A DNA stretch of 34,654 nt from Desulfobulbaceae bacterium UBA2775. Lineage in GTDB: Bacteria > Desulfobacterota > Desulfobulbia > Desulfobulbales > Desulfocapsaceae. Below are positions 1-8,644 of this stretch, in pieces. Location of the stretch: assembly GCA_002352445.1 (NCBI GenBank), contig DEIL01000212.1:1-34654 (forward strand), given 5' to 3'. Each line of letters starts with the position of its first letter. Positions within the stretch are counted from its first letter, which is position 1. The notes below the pieces were generated by a model that ran no database searches, was not told the DNA's origin, and worked only from the letters and a program-made list of their open reading frames with translations. The translations under genes and the position numbers were made by a program.

Positions 1-2
1 CC

Positions 3-719
3 ATAGGGTATCCGGTAAAGGAAATCCTCGAATATGATGTCTACTGGAATGCAGGCATTAAAATCGGGCAGCTACATCTTGAAATAAGAGAACTGAAGAA
101 ATTGCAGGAGAGTTTTGAAATTAAGGCGTCTGTTACAACCAAAGGCGGCGCCATCAATCTTGTTTATCCTGTAAAAGATACCCATATAACCCATGTACGT
201 GGAGACAAAAGACTTCCCTACAGGTATGAGGTGTGGCAGAAAGAGGGCTATAATTATGAGGCCCATCGGTTGACCGAATATGACCAGAAAACAGGGGAAA
301 TCAGTAGATGGAAAAATGGAAAACCTCGAGATGGATACAAAGTAGAAGGTGCAATAAATAACGAATTCTCTTCATTTTTTAACAGTCGCCTGATGGTTAA
401 TAAGGTCGGAGAGCAGATCATTGTACCGACTTTTGCCGACAAGAGGCGGGTTGAGGTGGTTGTTAACACGGTTGCTCAAAAAACATTGAAAAAAACTATT
501 CTCGGATCTGTTTTAACTCTTGAGGTTATGCCGGTTATGACCTTTAAAGGCCTCTATGATAAAAAGGGGGATACTGTTATCTGGTATACTGCCGATGAAT
601 GTAGAGTACCTGTTCTTATTAACTCTAAAATTGTGATCGGGTCTCTTACTGCTAAGCTGGCTGCTTATGAAAACTCTGCCTGTACCCGTTATGAAACTGT
701 TCAAAGAAAGAAAAAGTGA
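3..719 (+). CDS. DUF3108 domain protein, 5' end missing
   Basis: The reading frame is open from base 3, so the true start lies outside the window and about 238 residues remain. The early segment around bases 40-85 reads DVYWNAGIKIGQLHLEI, the usual beginning of the DUF3108 fold. Later parts include a basic Tyr-Arg-rich strand, a Phe-Phe-Asn segment and a late I-W-Y-T-A-D-E segment, all in family order. DUF3108 proteins are predicted periplasmic or outer-membrane-associated beta proteins with no settled biochemical role; any signal peptide would be in the missing part. A TTG at base 102 could be read as a start, but homology continues upstream of it, so it is internal. purC follows 46 bases later on the same strand. 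Confidence 0.75.
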   Translation: MGYPVKEILEYDVYWNAGIKIGQLHLEIRELKKLQESFEIKASVTTKGGAINLVYPVKDTHITHVRGDKRLPYRYEVWQKEGYNYEAHRLTEYDQKTGEISRWKNGKPRDGYKVEGAINNEFSSFFNSRLMVNKVGEQIIVPTFADKRRVEVVVNTVAQKTLKKTILGSVLTLEVMPVMTFKGLYDKKGDTVIWYTADECRVPVLINSKIVIGSLTAKLAAYENSACTRYETVQRKKK

Positions 720-765
720 TTGTGTCGCATAAGGTCACGCCTGCAGCGATGCTGAGGAGTAAAAA

Positions 766-1659
766 ATGCTTGAACCTGTAACTACTACAAATTTTCCTGA
801 ACTCAATCTCCTGCACAGGGGTAAAGTGCGGGACATGTATGGAATTCCCGGTCATGACGATAAGCTGCTCATGGTGGCAACCGACCGTATATCGGCCTAC
901 GATGTTGTTATGGATGATGCTATTCCGGGTAAGGGTGCGGTGTTGACAGAGTTGTCACTGTTCTGGTTTAGCCTGCTCGGCGGTATTGTTGAAAATCATC
1001 TAATTACTGCCAATACGGAAGAATACCCTGAGGTGTGCAGGCAATATGGTGATCAACTTACAGGCCGTTCTATGCTGGTCAAGAAGACCAGACCCCTCAC
1101 CATTGAGTGTATCGTTCGGGGGTACATCTCGGGTTCTTTCTGGAGTGCTTATAAAAAGAACAGCGTCGTATGTGGATTTCAATTACCGGAAGGGATGCTT
1201 GAGTCAGAAAAGCTTCCGGCACCGCTGTTTACACCATCAACAAAAGCTGAGATCGGGGACCATGATGAAAATATTTCACTTGAGCAGATGGAGAAGATAG
1301 TTGGCACTGAAAAAACGAAGGAGATTTCTGCTATCAGCAGGGCTTTGTATCAAAAGGCCGCCGACTATGCGAGAACAAAAGGAATTATTATTGCTGATAC
1401 AAAATTTGAACTTGGAGAACTGGATGGTAAGTTGATATTGATAGATGAAGTACTCACTCCTGATTCTTCCCGATTTTGGCCTGAAGATAAATATGGGGTC
1501 GGCAGAGCGCAGCCCAGTTTTGATAAACAGTACTTACGTGATTATCTCTCTCGTCTCGACTGGGATAAAACACCGCCTCCACCTGCGTTGCCGGATGAAA
1601 TTATAGCGAAAACAAGAGAGCGGTATGAGGAGGCTGTAAGGAAAATTACCGGGGAGTAA
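766..1659 (+). CDS. purC: Phosphoribosylaminoimidazole-succinocarboxamide synthase (SAICAR synthetase)
   Basis: This cytoplasmic enzyme joins aspartate to CAIR using ATP, giving SAICAR in de novo purine synthesis. The 297-residue length fits the longer bacterial/yeast-type PurC. Visible family blocks are HRGKVRDMYGI near residues 17-27, ATDRISAYDVVM near 38-49, the ECIVRGYISGS block near 116-126, and DTKFELG followed by LIDEVLTPDSSRFWP in the C-terminal half. The ATG follows a good ribosome binding site (GAGGAG, about 6 bases upstream). No other pur gene is nearby. Its last 14 bases overlap the end of the convergent epimerase gene. Confidence 0.97.
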   Translation: MLEPVTTTNFPELNLLHRGKVRDMYGIPGHDDKLLMVATDRISAYDVVMDDAIPGKGAVLTELSLFWFSLLGGIVENHLITANTEEYPEVCRQYGDQLTGRSMLVKKTRPLTIECIVRGYISGSFWSAYKKNSVVCGFQLPEGMLESEKLPAPLFTPSTKAEIGDHDENISLEQMEKIVGTEKTKEISAISRALYQKAADYARTKGIIIADTKFELGELDGKLILIDEVLTPDSSRFWPEDKYGVGRAQPSFDKQYLRDYLSRLDWDKTPPPPALPDEIIAKTRERYEEAVRKITGE

Positions 1660-2557
1660 TTGTTTTGGACACCGGTTGAGTACAGAACTGAAGAGTTTCA
1701 TCCAGTGACTGGTCTTTAAATTCATATCCTGCATCCAGGAGTACTTTGGGTATAGCCCTGGTGGAACTGAGAAGCATCTCGTCAGCCATCCGGCCAAAAA
1801 TCGTTTTTACAAGAAGTGAGGGAAGACGGAAAAAAGTCGGACGATTTAATGCTTTTCCAAGAGACTGAGTAAGACTTTTATTGGTAGCCGGAGTTGGGCT
1901 GACAATATTGACCGGCCCCTTTATAGTTTCATTATTAATGATAAATTCTACAATATCAACTAGATCACTGATGCTTATCCAGCTGATATATTGATTTCCC
2001 CCGCCGATGATCCCTCCCATCCCTGCCTTAAACGGGGGGATCATTTTATGAAGTGCCCCACCTTTTGGACTAAGCACCATACCAAAACGAAGATTGACTA
2101 CTCTTACCCCCATGGAGGTCAGGCGTCGGGTCTCTTTTTCCCACTGGTCACAAACCTCTGCCAGGAATCCTTCACCCAGTGAGCTGCCTTCGTCCAGAAT
2201 CTCATCGCTGCGACTGCCGTAGTAGCCGACAGCAGAGGCACATAAAAAAACTTTCGGTTTACTGGCCAGATGTGAGATATAGTCAACCAGCTCTCTTGTG
2301 CCGTTTACTCTGCTGCTTAAAATGAGACGTTTCCTGGCAGAGGTCCATCTACCCTGGGCCACATTTTCACCTGCAAGGTGTATGACCGCATTAAAATCCG
2401 GTGAATTGGCCGATTCGATAGATTGTGTCAACCAGAAATTACCATGTTTGTCCGGGATGTTTCTTCGCAGAGATTGGATAGAATGACCATTTTTAAAGAG
2501 TGATGCTAGCAGGGCATTTCCCACAAGGCCCGAGCTGCCGGTTATCAGTATTTTCAT
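1646..2557 (-). CDS. TIGR01777-family NAD(P)-dependent epimerase (SDR, DUF1731 C-terminus)
   Basis: The 303-residue protein starts MKILITGSSGLVGNALL, the Rossmann GxxGxxG nucleotide-binding loop of extended SDR proteins. VIHLAGENVAQGRW (about 57-70) and SAVGYYGSR (about 108-116) are diagnostic of the TIGR01777/YfcH group, whose C-terminus is a short DUF1731 domain (about 245-290). Its substrate is unknown in most bacteria. It is the last gene of a minus-strand run after the MFS transporter and the kinase-YgbA fusion; it begins 20 bases after the kinase ends, suggesting cotranscription. It ends inside the last codons of convergent purC. Confidence 0.9.
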   Translation of the reverse strand: MKILITGSSGLVGNALLASLFKNGHSIQSLRRNIPDKHGNFWLTQSIESANSPDFNAVIHLAGENVAQGRWTSARKRLILSSRVNGTRELVDYISHLASKPKVFLCASAVGYYGSRSDEILDEGSSLGEGFLAEVCDQWEKETRRLTSMGVRVVNLRFGMVLSPKGGALHKMIPPFKAGMGGIIGGGNQYISWISISDLVDIVEFIINNETIKGPVNIVSPTPATNKSLTQSLGKALNRPTFFRLPSLLVKTIFGRMADEMLLSSTRAIPKVLLDAGYEFKDQSLDETLQFCTQPVSKTITPR

Positions 2558-2577
2558 AGTATTTTCCTGCTTACTGT

Positions 2578-3450
2578 CTAGCTTGGTCCTGTTTTCCCTG
2601 TATGGGTAGTTAAATCAGCTGATTTTTTTCTGGAATCTATAAAATGCTGCACTGCCATCAGTGGATGTTTCAAGGCCATTTTTGGGCCGGCATACCGCAT
2701 TATATCTATAACCTTCTTTTGCATATCCTTTTTGTAACAGTGAACCACACATTTACCACAGGTCGATTTTTTGTCCTTGAATGGGCAGCATAATAGCCTG
2801 TTTCTGGAATATTCGACAAGTTCACTGCATTCACTACAAATCATATCCTCTGTTTTATGATGCTCCCGGCAATAGAGTCTTACCATAGCTTTTATCGTAT
2901 TAAACTCTCTTTGAAGTCGGGAGGTGAGAGGAATAAAAGGTGATCGGTTGAGCTGCAATATTATTTCATCACAGACTTGATCCTGGGTATGGGATGAGGT
3001 TTTAACGGTAATATCTGCATATTTCTTATAAAGGATTGATCGTTCGTCAAACAGATCTTGAAAAGACTGACCAGGCCTCTTTGCGAGTCCCCGGGTTTCG
3101 TAATTATGAATTCGGCATTTCAGGGTTGGAAGATCGGCATGCAAAAAGATAATAATACCATCTCTTCCCAGGTGATTCATGGCAGGATGACTGTATGGCG
3201 CACTTCCACCTGTTGCAACAATATGGTTACTACAATCAACCTTGAGCAGAACGTTTTCCTCGATCCTGCGTAATGCCATATGGCCCTGACCGTTAATAAT
3301 TTCCTGGAGTGTTTTCTCTTGATCCATCTGAATCAGAATATCGGTATCAATAAACTCCATGGCAAGCGATTTAGCCAGGATAACACCTATTGTGCTCTTT
3401 CCTGAACCAGGCATGCCGATAAGTATAATGTTTGTTTTTTTCTGAACCAT
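2578..3450 (-). CDS. Shikimate kinase-like protein fused to a YgbA (nitrous-oxide-stimulated promoter) domain
   Basis: This 290-residue protein has two parts. Residues 1-170 look like shikimate kinase (AroK), which phosphorylates shikimate in chorismate synthesis: P-loop GMPGSGKS at 12-19, the FIDTD pair at 33-37, ATGGSA at 79-84, KRPG at 124-127 and the ERSILYKKYAD block at 136-146. The third Gly of the usual GGG is Ser83. Residues 180-275 match the YgbA family (PF11756, named for nitrosative-stress-induced E. coli ygbA), with Cys194, 205, 208, 221, 222, 231, 234 and 238 and a MRYAGPKM motif at 251-258. The cysteines suggest metal or Fe-S binding. One unbroken frame encodes both. Whether the kinase is the cell's main AroK cannot be decided here. 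Confidence 0.88.
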   Translation of the reverse strand: MVQKKTNIILIGMPGSGKSTIGVILAKSLAMEFIDTDILIQMDQEKTLQEIINGQGHMALRRIEENVLLKVDCSNHIVATGGSAPYSHPAMNHLGRDGIIIFLHADLPTLKCRIHNYETRGLAKRPGQSFQDLFDERSILYKKYADITVKTSSHTQDQVCDEIILQLNRSPFIPLTSRLQREFNTIKAMVRLYCREHHKTEDMICSECSELVEYSRNRLLCCPFKDKKSTCGKCVVHCYKKDMQKKVIDIMRYAGPKMALKHPLMAVQHFIDSRKKSADLTTHTGKTGPS

Positions 3451-3495
3451 AATTGTTTAATAATCAGGGTAATATGTCTATTTCAGATTACGTTT

Positions 3496-4650
3496 TTATT
3501 CTTTCTGCACGTTTTCTGCAAGTTGAGCTGTGATCGACTGCACCGAAATAAAGGAAAGGAGACTGAGTACAGCCCCTGCTAAAAAAGGTATACGGTAATC
3601 GATCATCCAGAGAAGCCCGCCTATGACCGGCAGGACAACAGCTGCTATATGGTTAATCGTAAAGCCGACAGCCATGCTCGGTGCAATATCGGCAGGGTCG
3701 GCAATTTTATGGAAAAATGTTCTGATAGCAATAGCAAAATTATAAAAGATATGATCAAAAATATAGAGCAGGGCGGCAATGTACTTATCTTCTACAACTG
3801 CATAGCCTATAAAAATAAAAATCAGTGACATATATTCAAGGGATAAGACCCTGCGTTCACCATATTTCACGATACATCTACCGATAAAAGGGCTGAGAAA
3901 GTAATTGACAAAATTATTTACCAGAAAAAGACCTGCAATTTCCTGTATTGAAAAATCAAACTTTTTTACCAGCAGAAAAACGGCAAAAGCGACAAAAATC
4001 TGCCTCCTCGCACCGGAAAGAAAGGTGAGAAGATAGAATAACCAATACCGTTTTCTTAAAACCATTCCTTTTTTCTGCACCACGGGATTCTCTTCTATGG
4101 AATGAATCCTGTAGGTAGATAAAGTGACCACCATTACAGTGATGCCAAAGAAAAGGTACAGTATCTGGTAGCTGAAGTATGGTGCAATAAGGAGAAAAAA
4201 TATGCTGATTGCTATATTACATGCGGCACCATAGGAGCGAAGTAATCCAAAAACCAGTGGTGCATCTCCATAGCTGAAATGTTGCAAAGTGAGCGATTGG
4301 TTTGTTGTTTCATAGTAATGAAAGCCAAAACTCGTCACCAGGGTAGTAAAAATTAGACCTGCAAATGAAGGGAAAAATCCAGTCAGCGCCACGCCCAGCC
4401 CAAGGAGGAGAACCGAAAGAGATGCAAGTCTGTGTTCCTTTATAAAGAGTAGTAAGTAGATGACAAGTAATGCGAGAAACCCTGGAATTTCTCTTATGGA
4501 TTGGATAATTCCTATATGGTGGCCATCAAGATCGATGATGCGGACAGCAAAATTATCAAAGAGTATTCGTGATGCCTGAAGTCCACCGGTAGCACAGAGG
4601 GTTAGAATCAGAATGTAGAGGTACATCGGGTTTTTTTTGATATTTTGCAT
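3496..4650 (-). CDS. Major facilitator superfamily transporter
   Basis: The 384-residue protein is hydrophobic throughout and can be laid out as about 12 transmembrane segments in two halves, separated by a basic loop near residues 185-205 that precedes KRYWLFYLLTF. The inner loop IGRCIVKYGERRVLS in the second half resembles the conserved MFS loop between helices. This supports a secondary transporter in the inner membrane; the substrate cannot be told. It is first of three minus-strand genes, 45 bases before the kinase-YgbA fusion. No clear ribosome binding site precedes the ATG. The 208 bases between it and the divergent small membrane gene must hold promoters for both, but I could not assign clear elements. 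Confidence 0.85.
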   Translation of the reverse strand: MQNIKKNPMYLYILILTLCATGGLQASRILFDNFAVRIIDLDGHHIGIIQSIREIPGFLALLVIYLLLFIKEHRLASLSVLLLGLGVALTGFFPSFAGLIFTTLVTSFGFHYYETTNQSLTLQHFSYGDAPLVFGLLRSYGAACNIAISIFFLLIAPYFSYQILYLFFGITVMVVTLSTYRIHSIEENPVVQKKGMVLRKRYWLFYLLTFLSGARRQIFVAFAVFLLVKKFDFSIQEIAGLFLVNNFVNYFLSPFIGRCIVKYGERRVLSLEYMSLIFIFIGYAVVEDKYIAALLYIFDHIFYNFAIAIRTFFHKIADPADIAPSMAVGFTINHIAAVVLPVIGGLLWMIDYRIPFLAGAVLSLLSFISVQSITAQLAENVQKE

Positions 4651-4858
4651 TGAATGAGCGTCAGCGAAATTGGTGAGTGAGAAAAAATATGAAAAACGAG
4701 AAAAGTTTATAAAAATTTATGATATAGTTAGAATAATCAGGTTATAAGGGCACAACAGTACTTACTTTACGGGCGGGCTCGGTAAATTTCCTCTAACCAG
4801 AAAAACTACCCATAACCGTAATCACTGCATTTAATCATTACATCAAAAAAAAGGGAAG

Positions 4859-5185
4859 ATGGAATTTATAACAAAAATTACGAACTGGTTTGAATCTACT
4901 CATTTGCAGGAACAGATAAAAGATGTCGATTTAGCACTTTTCGGCAATCCCTGGTTTATCGTTCCCTTTGCATGTCTTATCTTGTATTTGTTGTATAAAC
5001 AGGGCTGGAAAGATCTTGTTATCATTTCTGTACTGGTAGGTGTATGGTGGGTTTCCGGTACACCTTATATGGATTCACTTATTATTGGAGACGAGCTGCA
5101 AATTGCCAAAATTTTGCCTGTGGTCTTTGGCGGGGCCGTTGTTCTCGGGTTTGTCGTTTATCTTCTTTTTGGCCGCTCCGATTAG
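4859..5185 (+). CDS. Small hypothetical membrane protein (108 aa)
   Basis: I do not recognise the family. An amphipathic N-terminal stretch of about 30 residues is followed by hydrophobic segments near residues 32-47 (WFIVPFACLILYLLY), 52-64 (LVIISVLVGVWWV) and 86-104 (VVFGGAVVLGFVVYLLF), so two or three membrane helices are likely. A short run of charged residues (GRSD) ends it. The ATG is preceded by AAGGG, unusually close (3 bases). It stands alone: the divergent MFS gene starts 208 bases upstream and the cNMP/DUF4388 gene begins 208 bases downstream. The downstream gap has only a small GC hairpin (CCGACCAGTCGG) and no other recognisable signal. Confidence 0.65.
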   Translation: MEFITKITNWFESTHLQEQIKDVDLALFGNPWFIVPFACLILYLLYKQGWKDLVIISVLVGVWWVSGTPYMDSLIIGDELQIAKILPVVFGGAVVLGFVVYLLFGRSD

Positions 5186-5393
5186 TGCCTTACTCAATAT
5201 AAGCTGAAATAAAAACAAGAAAACTAAAGTGCTATTTAACTCAATTGGTTAATATCAGCAGCAGATAGCGAACGTAGAGAGACCTTCGAGGCACTTATCC
5301 AGCGAGACTGAAATTTTTCCGACCAGTCGGGTTAATGCTTGAGAGTACTTCTAATTTTCCTTTCATGTTGGTTTTTGGGATTAGTGAATTATT

Positions 5394-6467
5394 ATGCAGT
5401 TTAAAAATGGTGTTTTTGTAATAACAGAAGAAAATAACTGTCCTCTGTATAATGTGAGTGAAGAGCTGAGTGTCACAGGAGGGATGTTATCTCTTCCTGC
5501 CGGCAAACAGACCTGCCTCACTCTTGTAAACGGGCTTATCAATCTTACTTCCTCCGGTGGAAGTTATGAGCAATTTAGCCAGGGGAGTATCGAAAAAACA
5601 AAATTTGAATGTGGTGGCTGTACCGGACTCCTTCGATATGAATATAAAAAAGAGAGGGGATTTGCAACCCTGCAGATGAAATTGCTCCAGGCAGCCCAGA
5701 AAAGAGAGAAAATCGACGGAATGGGCAACTCCATAGAATTGCTGCGGACTATTGAAATCTTTTCGACCCTTTCCGAAGCAGATCTCCTGGATCTTGCAAC
5801 GCTTTTAGAACTTACAGATTATCCCTGGCAGTTTCCGATAGCTCAAAAAGGAGACCCTGGTGACAGATTGTTTATCATCATTTCCGGTAAGGCTGAAGTT
5901 GTCGATGATCAAGGAGCCGTCCTGGCAGAGCTTGGGCCGAGCGAAGTGTTTGGTGAGATGAGTCTTCTCTCAGGTGAACCTGTGACAGCTACTATCATGG
6001 CTGTCGAACCATGTCAGATTGCGATAATGAGCCGGAAGAATTTCAGACATATTATCACACGCTTTCCAGCATTACAGATTTTTTTCTACAAGTTGCTCGT
6101 TGGCAGAATTACAAGAATGAACAGGCAGCGAGCCGATGAGCTTTCGTCCGGTATGGTTGGTCAGTTGGCGGATATTTCCACAGTGGAACTCTGTCAGATG
6201 ATTAATGCCAACCAGAAGACGGGAAAACTGACTCTTGAATATGATGGAAAAAGGGGTGTCATTATCTTCAATGAAGGAGAGCTGGTGTATGCTGAAGTTG
6301 ATGACTTCGTGGAGAAAGAAGCTTTTTTTAAAGTTTTAACTGTTGAGGATGGGCGTTTTAGATTTAGTCAGGGGTTGGATGTGCATGAGAAGAAGATGGA
6401 AGTTATAGGTGGTTTTATGGGTCTTCTGATGGAGGGTATGCAACGTCTCGATGATGAAAGAGAATAG
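5394..6467 (+). CDS. Cyclic-nucleotide-binding-like and DUF4388 domain protein
   Basis: The 357-residue protein has three parts. Residues 1-100 are an uncharacterised N-terminal region with a CGGC pair at 73-76. Residues 115-235 form a cNMP-binding (CAP_ED) beta roll with GDPGDRLFIIISG at 153-165 and FGEMSLLSG at 187-194. Residues 250-345 match DUF4388, common with signalling domains in Desulfobacterota and Myxococcota. The Arg that binds the cyclic phosphate in the P-R-x-A-T/S motif is Val197 here (PVTAT), so classical cAMP binding is doubtful. No DNA-binding domain is seen. Its end overlaps the DVU0298-type gene by 17 bases, so the two are probably translationally coupled. Confidence 0.85.
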   Translation: MQFKNGVFVITEENNCPLYNVSEELSVTGGMLSLPAGKQTCLTLVNGLINLTSSGGSYEQFSQGSIEKTKFECGGCTGLLRYEYKKERGFATLQMKLLQAAQKREKIDGMGNSIELLRTIEIFSTLSEADLLDLATLLELTDYPWQFPIAQKGDPGDRLFIIISGKAEVVDDQGAVLAELGPSEVFGEMSLLSGEPVTATIMAVEPCQIAIMSRKNFRHIITRFPALQIFFYKLLVGRITRMNRQRADELSSGMVGQLADISTVELCQMINANQKTGKLTLEYDGKRGVIIFNEGELVYAEVDDFVEKEAFFKVLTVEDGRFRFSQGLDVHEKKMEVIGGFMGLLMEGMQRLDDERE

Positions 6468-7170
6468 ACTGGCAAGGAGAAGGATTAAGCTTGAGCTTTT
6501 ACCTCTGCTTGAAAAGAGACAAACCAGTGAAATTTTCAACTTCCTTGAACGTTACCCTGATCATCTCGTATTGAACACCCTCTTTAGTGCCCTTTGCAAC
6601 CCATTGGATCGGGTACGCTGGAACGCAGTAATGTGTTTCGGTACTATTGTACCACGCCTTGCTGAGGAAAGAATTGAAGAGGCAAGGGTGATCATGAGGC
6701 GTTTCCTCTGGAGCCTTAATGATGAGTCCGGTGGGATAGGGTGGGGGGCGCCGGAGTCTTTAGCGGAGATTATGTGTCACTGCGGACAGCTTCGCCGGGA
6801 GTATTTGCATATGCTGATATCCTACATGTGTGAAGACGGTGAAGAGTTCTTTCAGGATGGCAATTATCTGGAATTGCCAATGCTGCAGAGAGGGTTGTTA
6901 TGGGGCATTGGAAGGTTGTGTCAGTGCCATAGAGATGAGATGATTGAGCAGAACATAGTTGAAAAAGTGGCGGCCTATTTATCCTCGACAGATAGTGCGG
7001 TTTCCGGATTGGCTATATGGAGTCTTGGGCTGCTGCAGGCGAAATCGACGGGTCAACGAATTGCACCCTTTCTGGATAAAGTTAAGGTGATACAAATTTA
7101 CAAGGATAATTTTCTTCAAGATGTAGAGCTTGGGTTTTTAGCCGAAGAAGCTCTTCAGGCATTGTCATAA
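6451..7170 (+). CDS. DVU0298-type HEAT-repeat protein
   Basis: This 239-residue protein is helical with HEAT-like repeats: NTLFSALCNPLDRVRWNAV near residues 43-61, a second repeat near 110-145 and a third near 175-210 (SSTDSAVSGLAIWSLGLLQ). It resembles the DVU0298 family known from sulfate reducers, whose function is undefined; HEAT folds usually mediate protein-protein contact. It starts inside the last codons of the cNMP/DUF4388 gene, suggesting a shared regulatory unit. Two ATG codons are adjacent at the start and I took the first. Its end overlaps the convergent SDR gene by 6 bases. Confidence 0.8.
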   Translation: MMKENRLARRRIKLELLPLLEKRQTSEIFNFLERYPDHLVLNTLFSALCNPLDRVRWNAVMCFGTIVPRLAEERIEEARVIMRRFLWSLNDESGGIGWGAPESLAEIMCHCGQLRREYLHMLISYMCEDGEEFFQDGNYLELPMLQRGLLWGIGRLCQCHRDEMIEQNIVEKVAAYLSSTDSAVSGLAIWSLGLLQAKSTGQRIAPFLDKVKVIQIYKDNFLQDVELGFLAEEALQALS

Positions 7171-7992
7171 CCGGCCTGGCGGCATTGGTGGTACTTTTTC
7201 TCCGCCAAATATAAAACCACCGTCCATTCTTATGGTAGTACCCGTCATATAGTGGGCCTTAACTGCCAGGAAGAATATCACTTCTGCAACTTCATCAGGA
7301 TGCCCGATGCGTTTAAGGAGGATGTGATCGTAGAGTTCTTTCTTCTCTCTCTCCGCTAATGTTTCCCACCCCCGGGTACCTGGTCCATGTCGTGATTCTA
7401 TTAACCCGAGCATCAATTCATTTACCCTGATGTTTGGTGCTGCTTCCCTTGCCCAGGATTCGGTAAAAGATTGGATTGCTCTGTTTGCAGCACTGAACCC
7501 GTCATTGAATAACAGTGCTGCCGGGCCGCTTCTGCCTGTCAGAGAGGAAATAGAGGAAATGTTCACAATAGCGCCATCTGGATGGTTTTGCATAAGCGGC
7601 AGGCAGTGGTGATAGAGCAGCCATTTTGCTTTTAGTGTAGTTGCAATTTCCAGATCCCACTGATCTTTATTCTGTTCCAGGTCGTAGCTGCCATGTACGA
7701 CAGGCATTCCTCCTCTTTCAATGTTGTTAATCAGAAAATTCAACTGGCTGGTATGATTTTTAATTTCAGTTGCTAACTGTTTGACACCATTCCCGTCACG
7801 TAAATCTGTCGGATGCGTAAAGAAAGAAAACCCTGCATTCCGGAACTCTTCTTCCATTTCGGCAGTGGAATCAGGCCAGTCATAATGGGGAAGGATGAGT
7901 AGCGCCCCTTCAGATCCGAATTTGCGGGCGATAGCTCTGCCGATAGGGCGGGAAGCTCCTGGAATAAGGACAGTCTTGCCTTTTAAGCTCAT
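7165..7992 (-). CDS. Short-chain dehydrogenase/reductase-like protein lacking the Tyr-Lys pair
   Basis: The 275-residue protein has the classical SDR layout: nucleotide-binding loop PGASRPIG near residues 11-18, an NN-containing strand (FLINNIERGG), NISSISS with the catalytic-position Ser, and a C-terminal MTGTTIRMDGGF block typical of FabG-like proteins. Where SDR enzymes have YxxxK, this protein has FSAAN: Phe replaces Tyr and Asn replaces Lys. The usual Thr-Gly before the first loop is Pro-Gly. It may therefore be catalytically inactive or altered. It begins 2 bases after the FlgO-like lipoprotein gene ends, in a three-gene minus-strand group, so a role linked to those lipoproteins is possible but unproven. 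Confidence 0.88.
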   Translation of the reverse strand: MSLKGKTVLIPGASRPIGRAIARKFGSEGALLILPHYDWPDSTAEMEEEFRNAGFSFFTHPTDLRDGNGVKQLATEIKNHTSQLNFLINNIERGGMPVVHGSYDLEQNKDQWDLEIATTLKAKWLLYHHCLPLMQNHPDGAIVNISSISSLTGRSGPAALLFNDGFSAANRAIQSFTESWAREAAPNIRVNELMLGLIESRHGPGTRGWETLAEREKKELYDHILLKRIGHPDEVAEVIFFLAVKAHYMTGTTIRMDGGFIFGGEKVPPMPPGRL

Positions 7993-7994
7993 GG

Positions 7995-8630
7995 TCAGAA
8001 AATCGAGTTAAGAAGTGGCTGCGAAGGTTCCTTGATCACATCATCAACATTTTCACTTCGTTGAAGGCCGAACATTGCAAGGATGTTATCATCCATACAG
8101 AGTTTATAATCATCTGATGCAATTATATTACTGTTCAGGGGATTGATCAATCGGGTGGAAATATACATAGTGGAGTCTGTATGGGAGATGGTTCCTGTAA
8201 AAATAGCTTGAGCCTGCTGGGCTCCTGCGAGGAGCGATAAATCTCTGGAAAGCATTGATTCTCCAGACCGGGGATAAATCTGAAGTGTATTTGTCAGCTT
8301 AATCTCCTTTACTGTAAATCCGAGCTGTACAAGTCTTGATCGGATATGTTCCTGTAGAACTCTGCCAAATCGTGAGGTTTGAGTGAGGTCATCGTTATTC
8401 ACTAAGGTTGTGACCAGAATCGGCATCTCAGGATGTCGAGGGACAAGAGGAGGCAATGCTTTTTCAGCAAGGTTGTCTGCAATAGTGTAGGAGAATTTAA
8501 TAAGATTGGTATTGCTGCCCAGTAAATTTTCAAGTCGCGTACAGTTGAATGATGAGCAGCCTGAAAAAAAAATCAGGGCGGACAGGCCGGGAAGAAGGAG
8601 ACGAAAAGGTAGTCTTTGCATCAATTTCAT
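7995..8630 (-). CDS. FlgO-family outer-membrane lipoprotein
   Basis: The 211-residue protein begins with a basic start and a hydrophobic segment ending in the lipobox LIFFSGC with Cys25, so it should be lipidated and anchored in the outer membrane. The mature part resembles the FlgO domain: IADNLAEKAL, then a PILVTTLVNNDDLTQTSRFGR block, EHIRSRLVQLGF, and a late AQAIFTGTISHTDSTMYISTRL segment. FlgO is an outer-membrane protein linked to Vibrio flagella, but the family also occurs without flagellar genes, and none are seen here. An AAGGA site lies 10 bases before the ATG. The upstream gene encodes a second lipoprotein and the SDR-like gene follows at once. Confidence 0.8.
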   Translation of the reverse strand: MKLMQRLPFRLLLPGLSALIFFSGCSSFNCTRLENLLGSNTNLIKFSYTIADNLAEKALPPLVPRHPEMPILVTTLVNNDDLTQTSRFGRVLQEHIRSRLVQLGFTVKEIKLTNTLQIYPRSGESMLSRDLSLLAGAQQAQAIFTGTISHTDSTMYISTRLINPLNSNIIASDDYKLCMDDNILAMFGLQRSENVDDVIKEPSQPLLNSIF

Positions 8631-8644
8631 TTTTTAATGATCCT

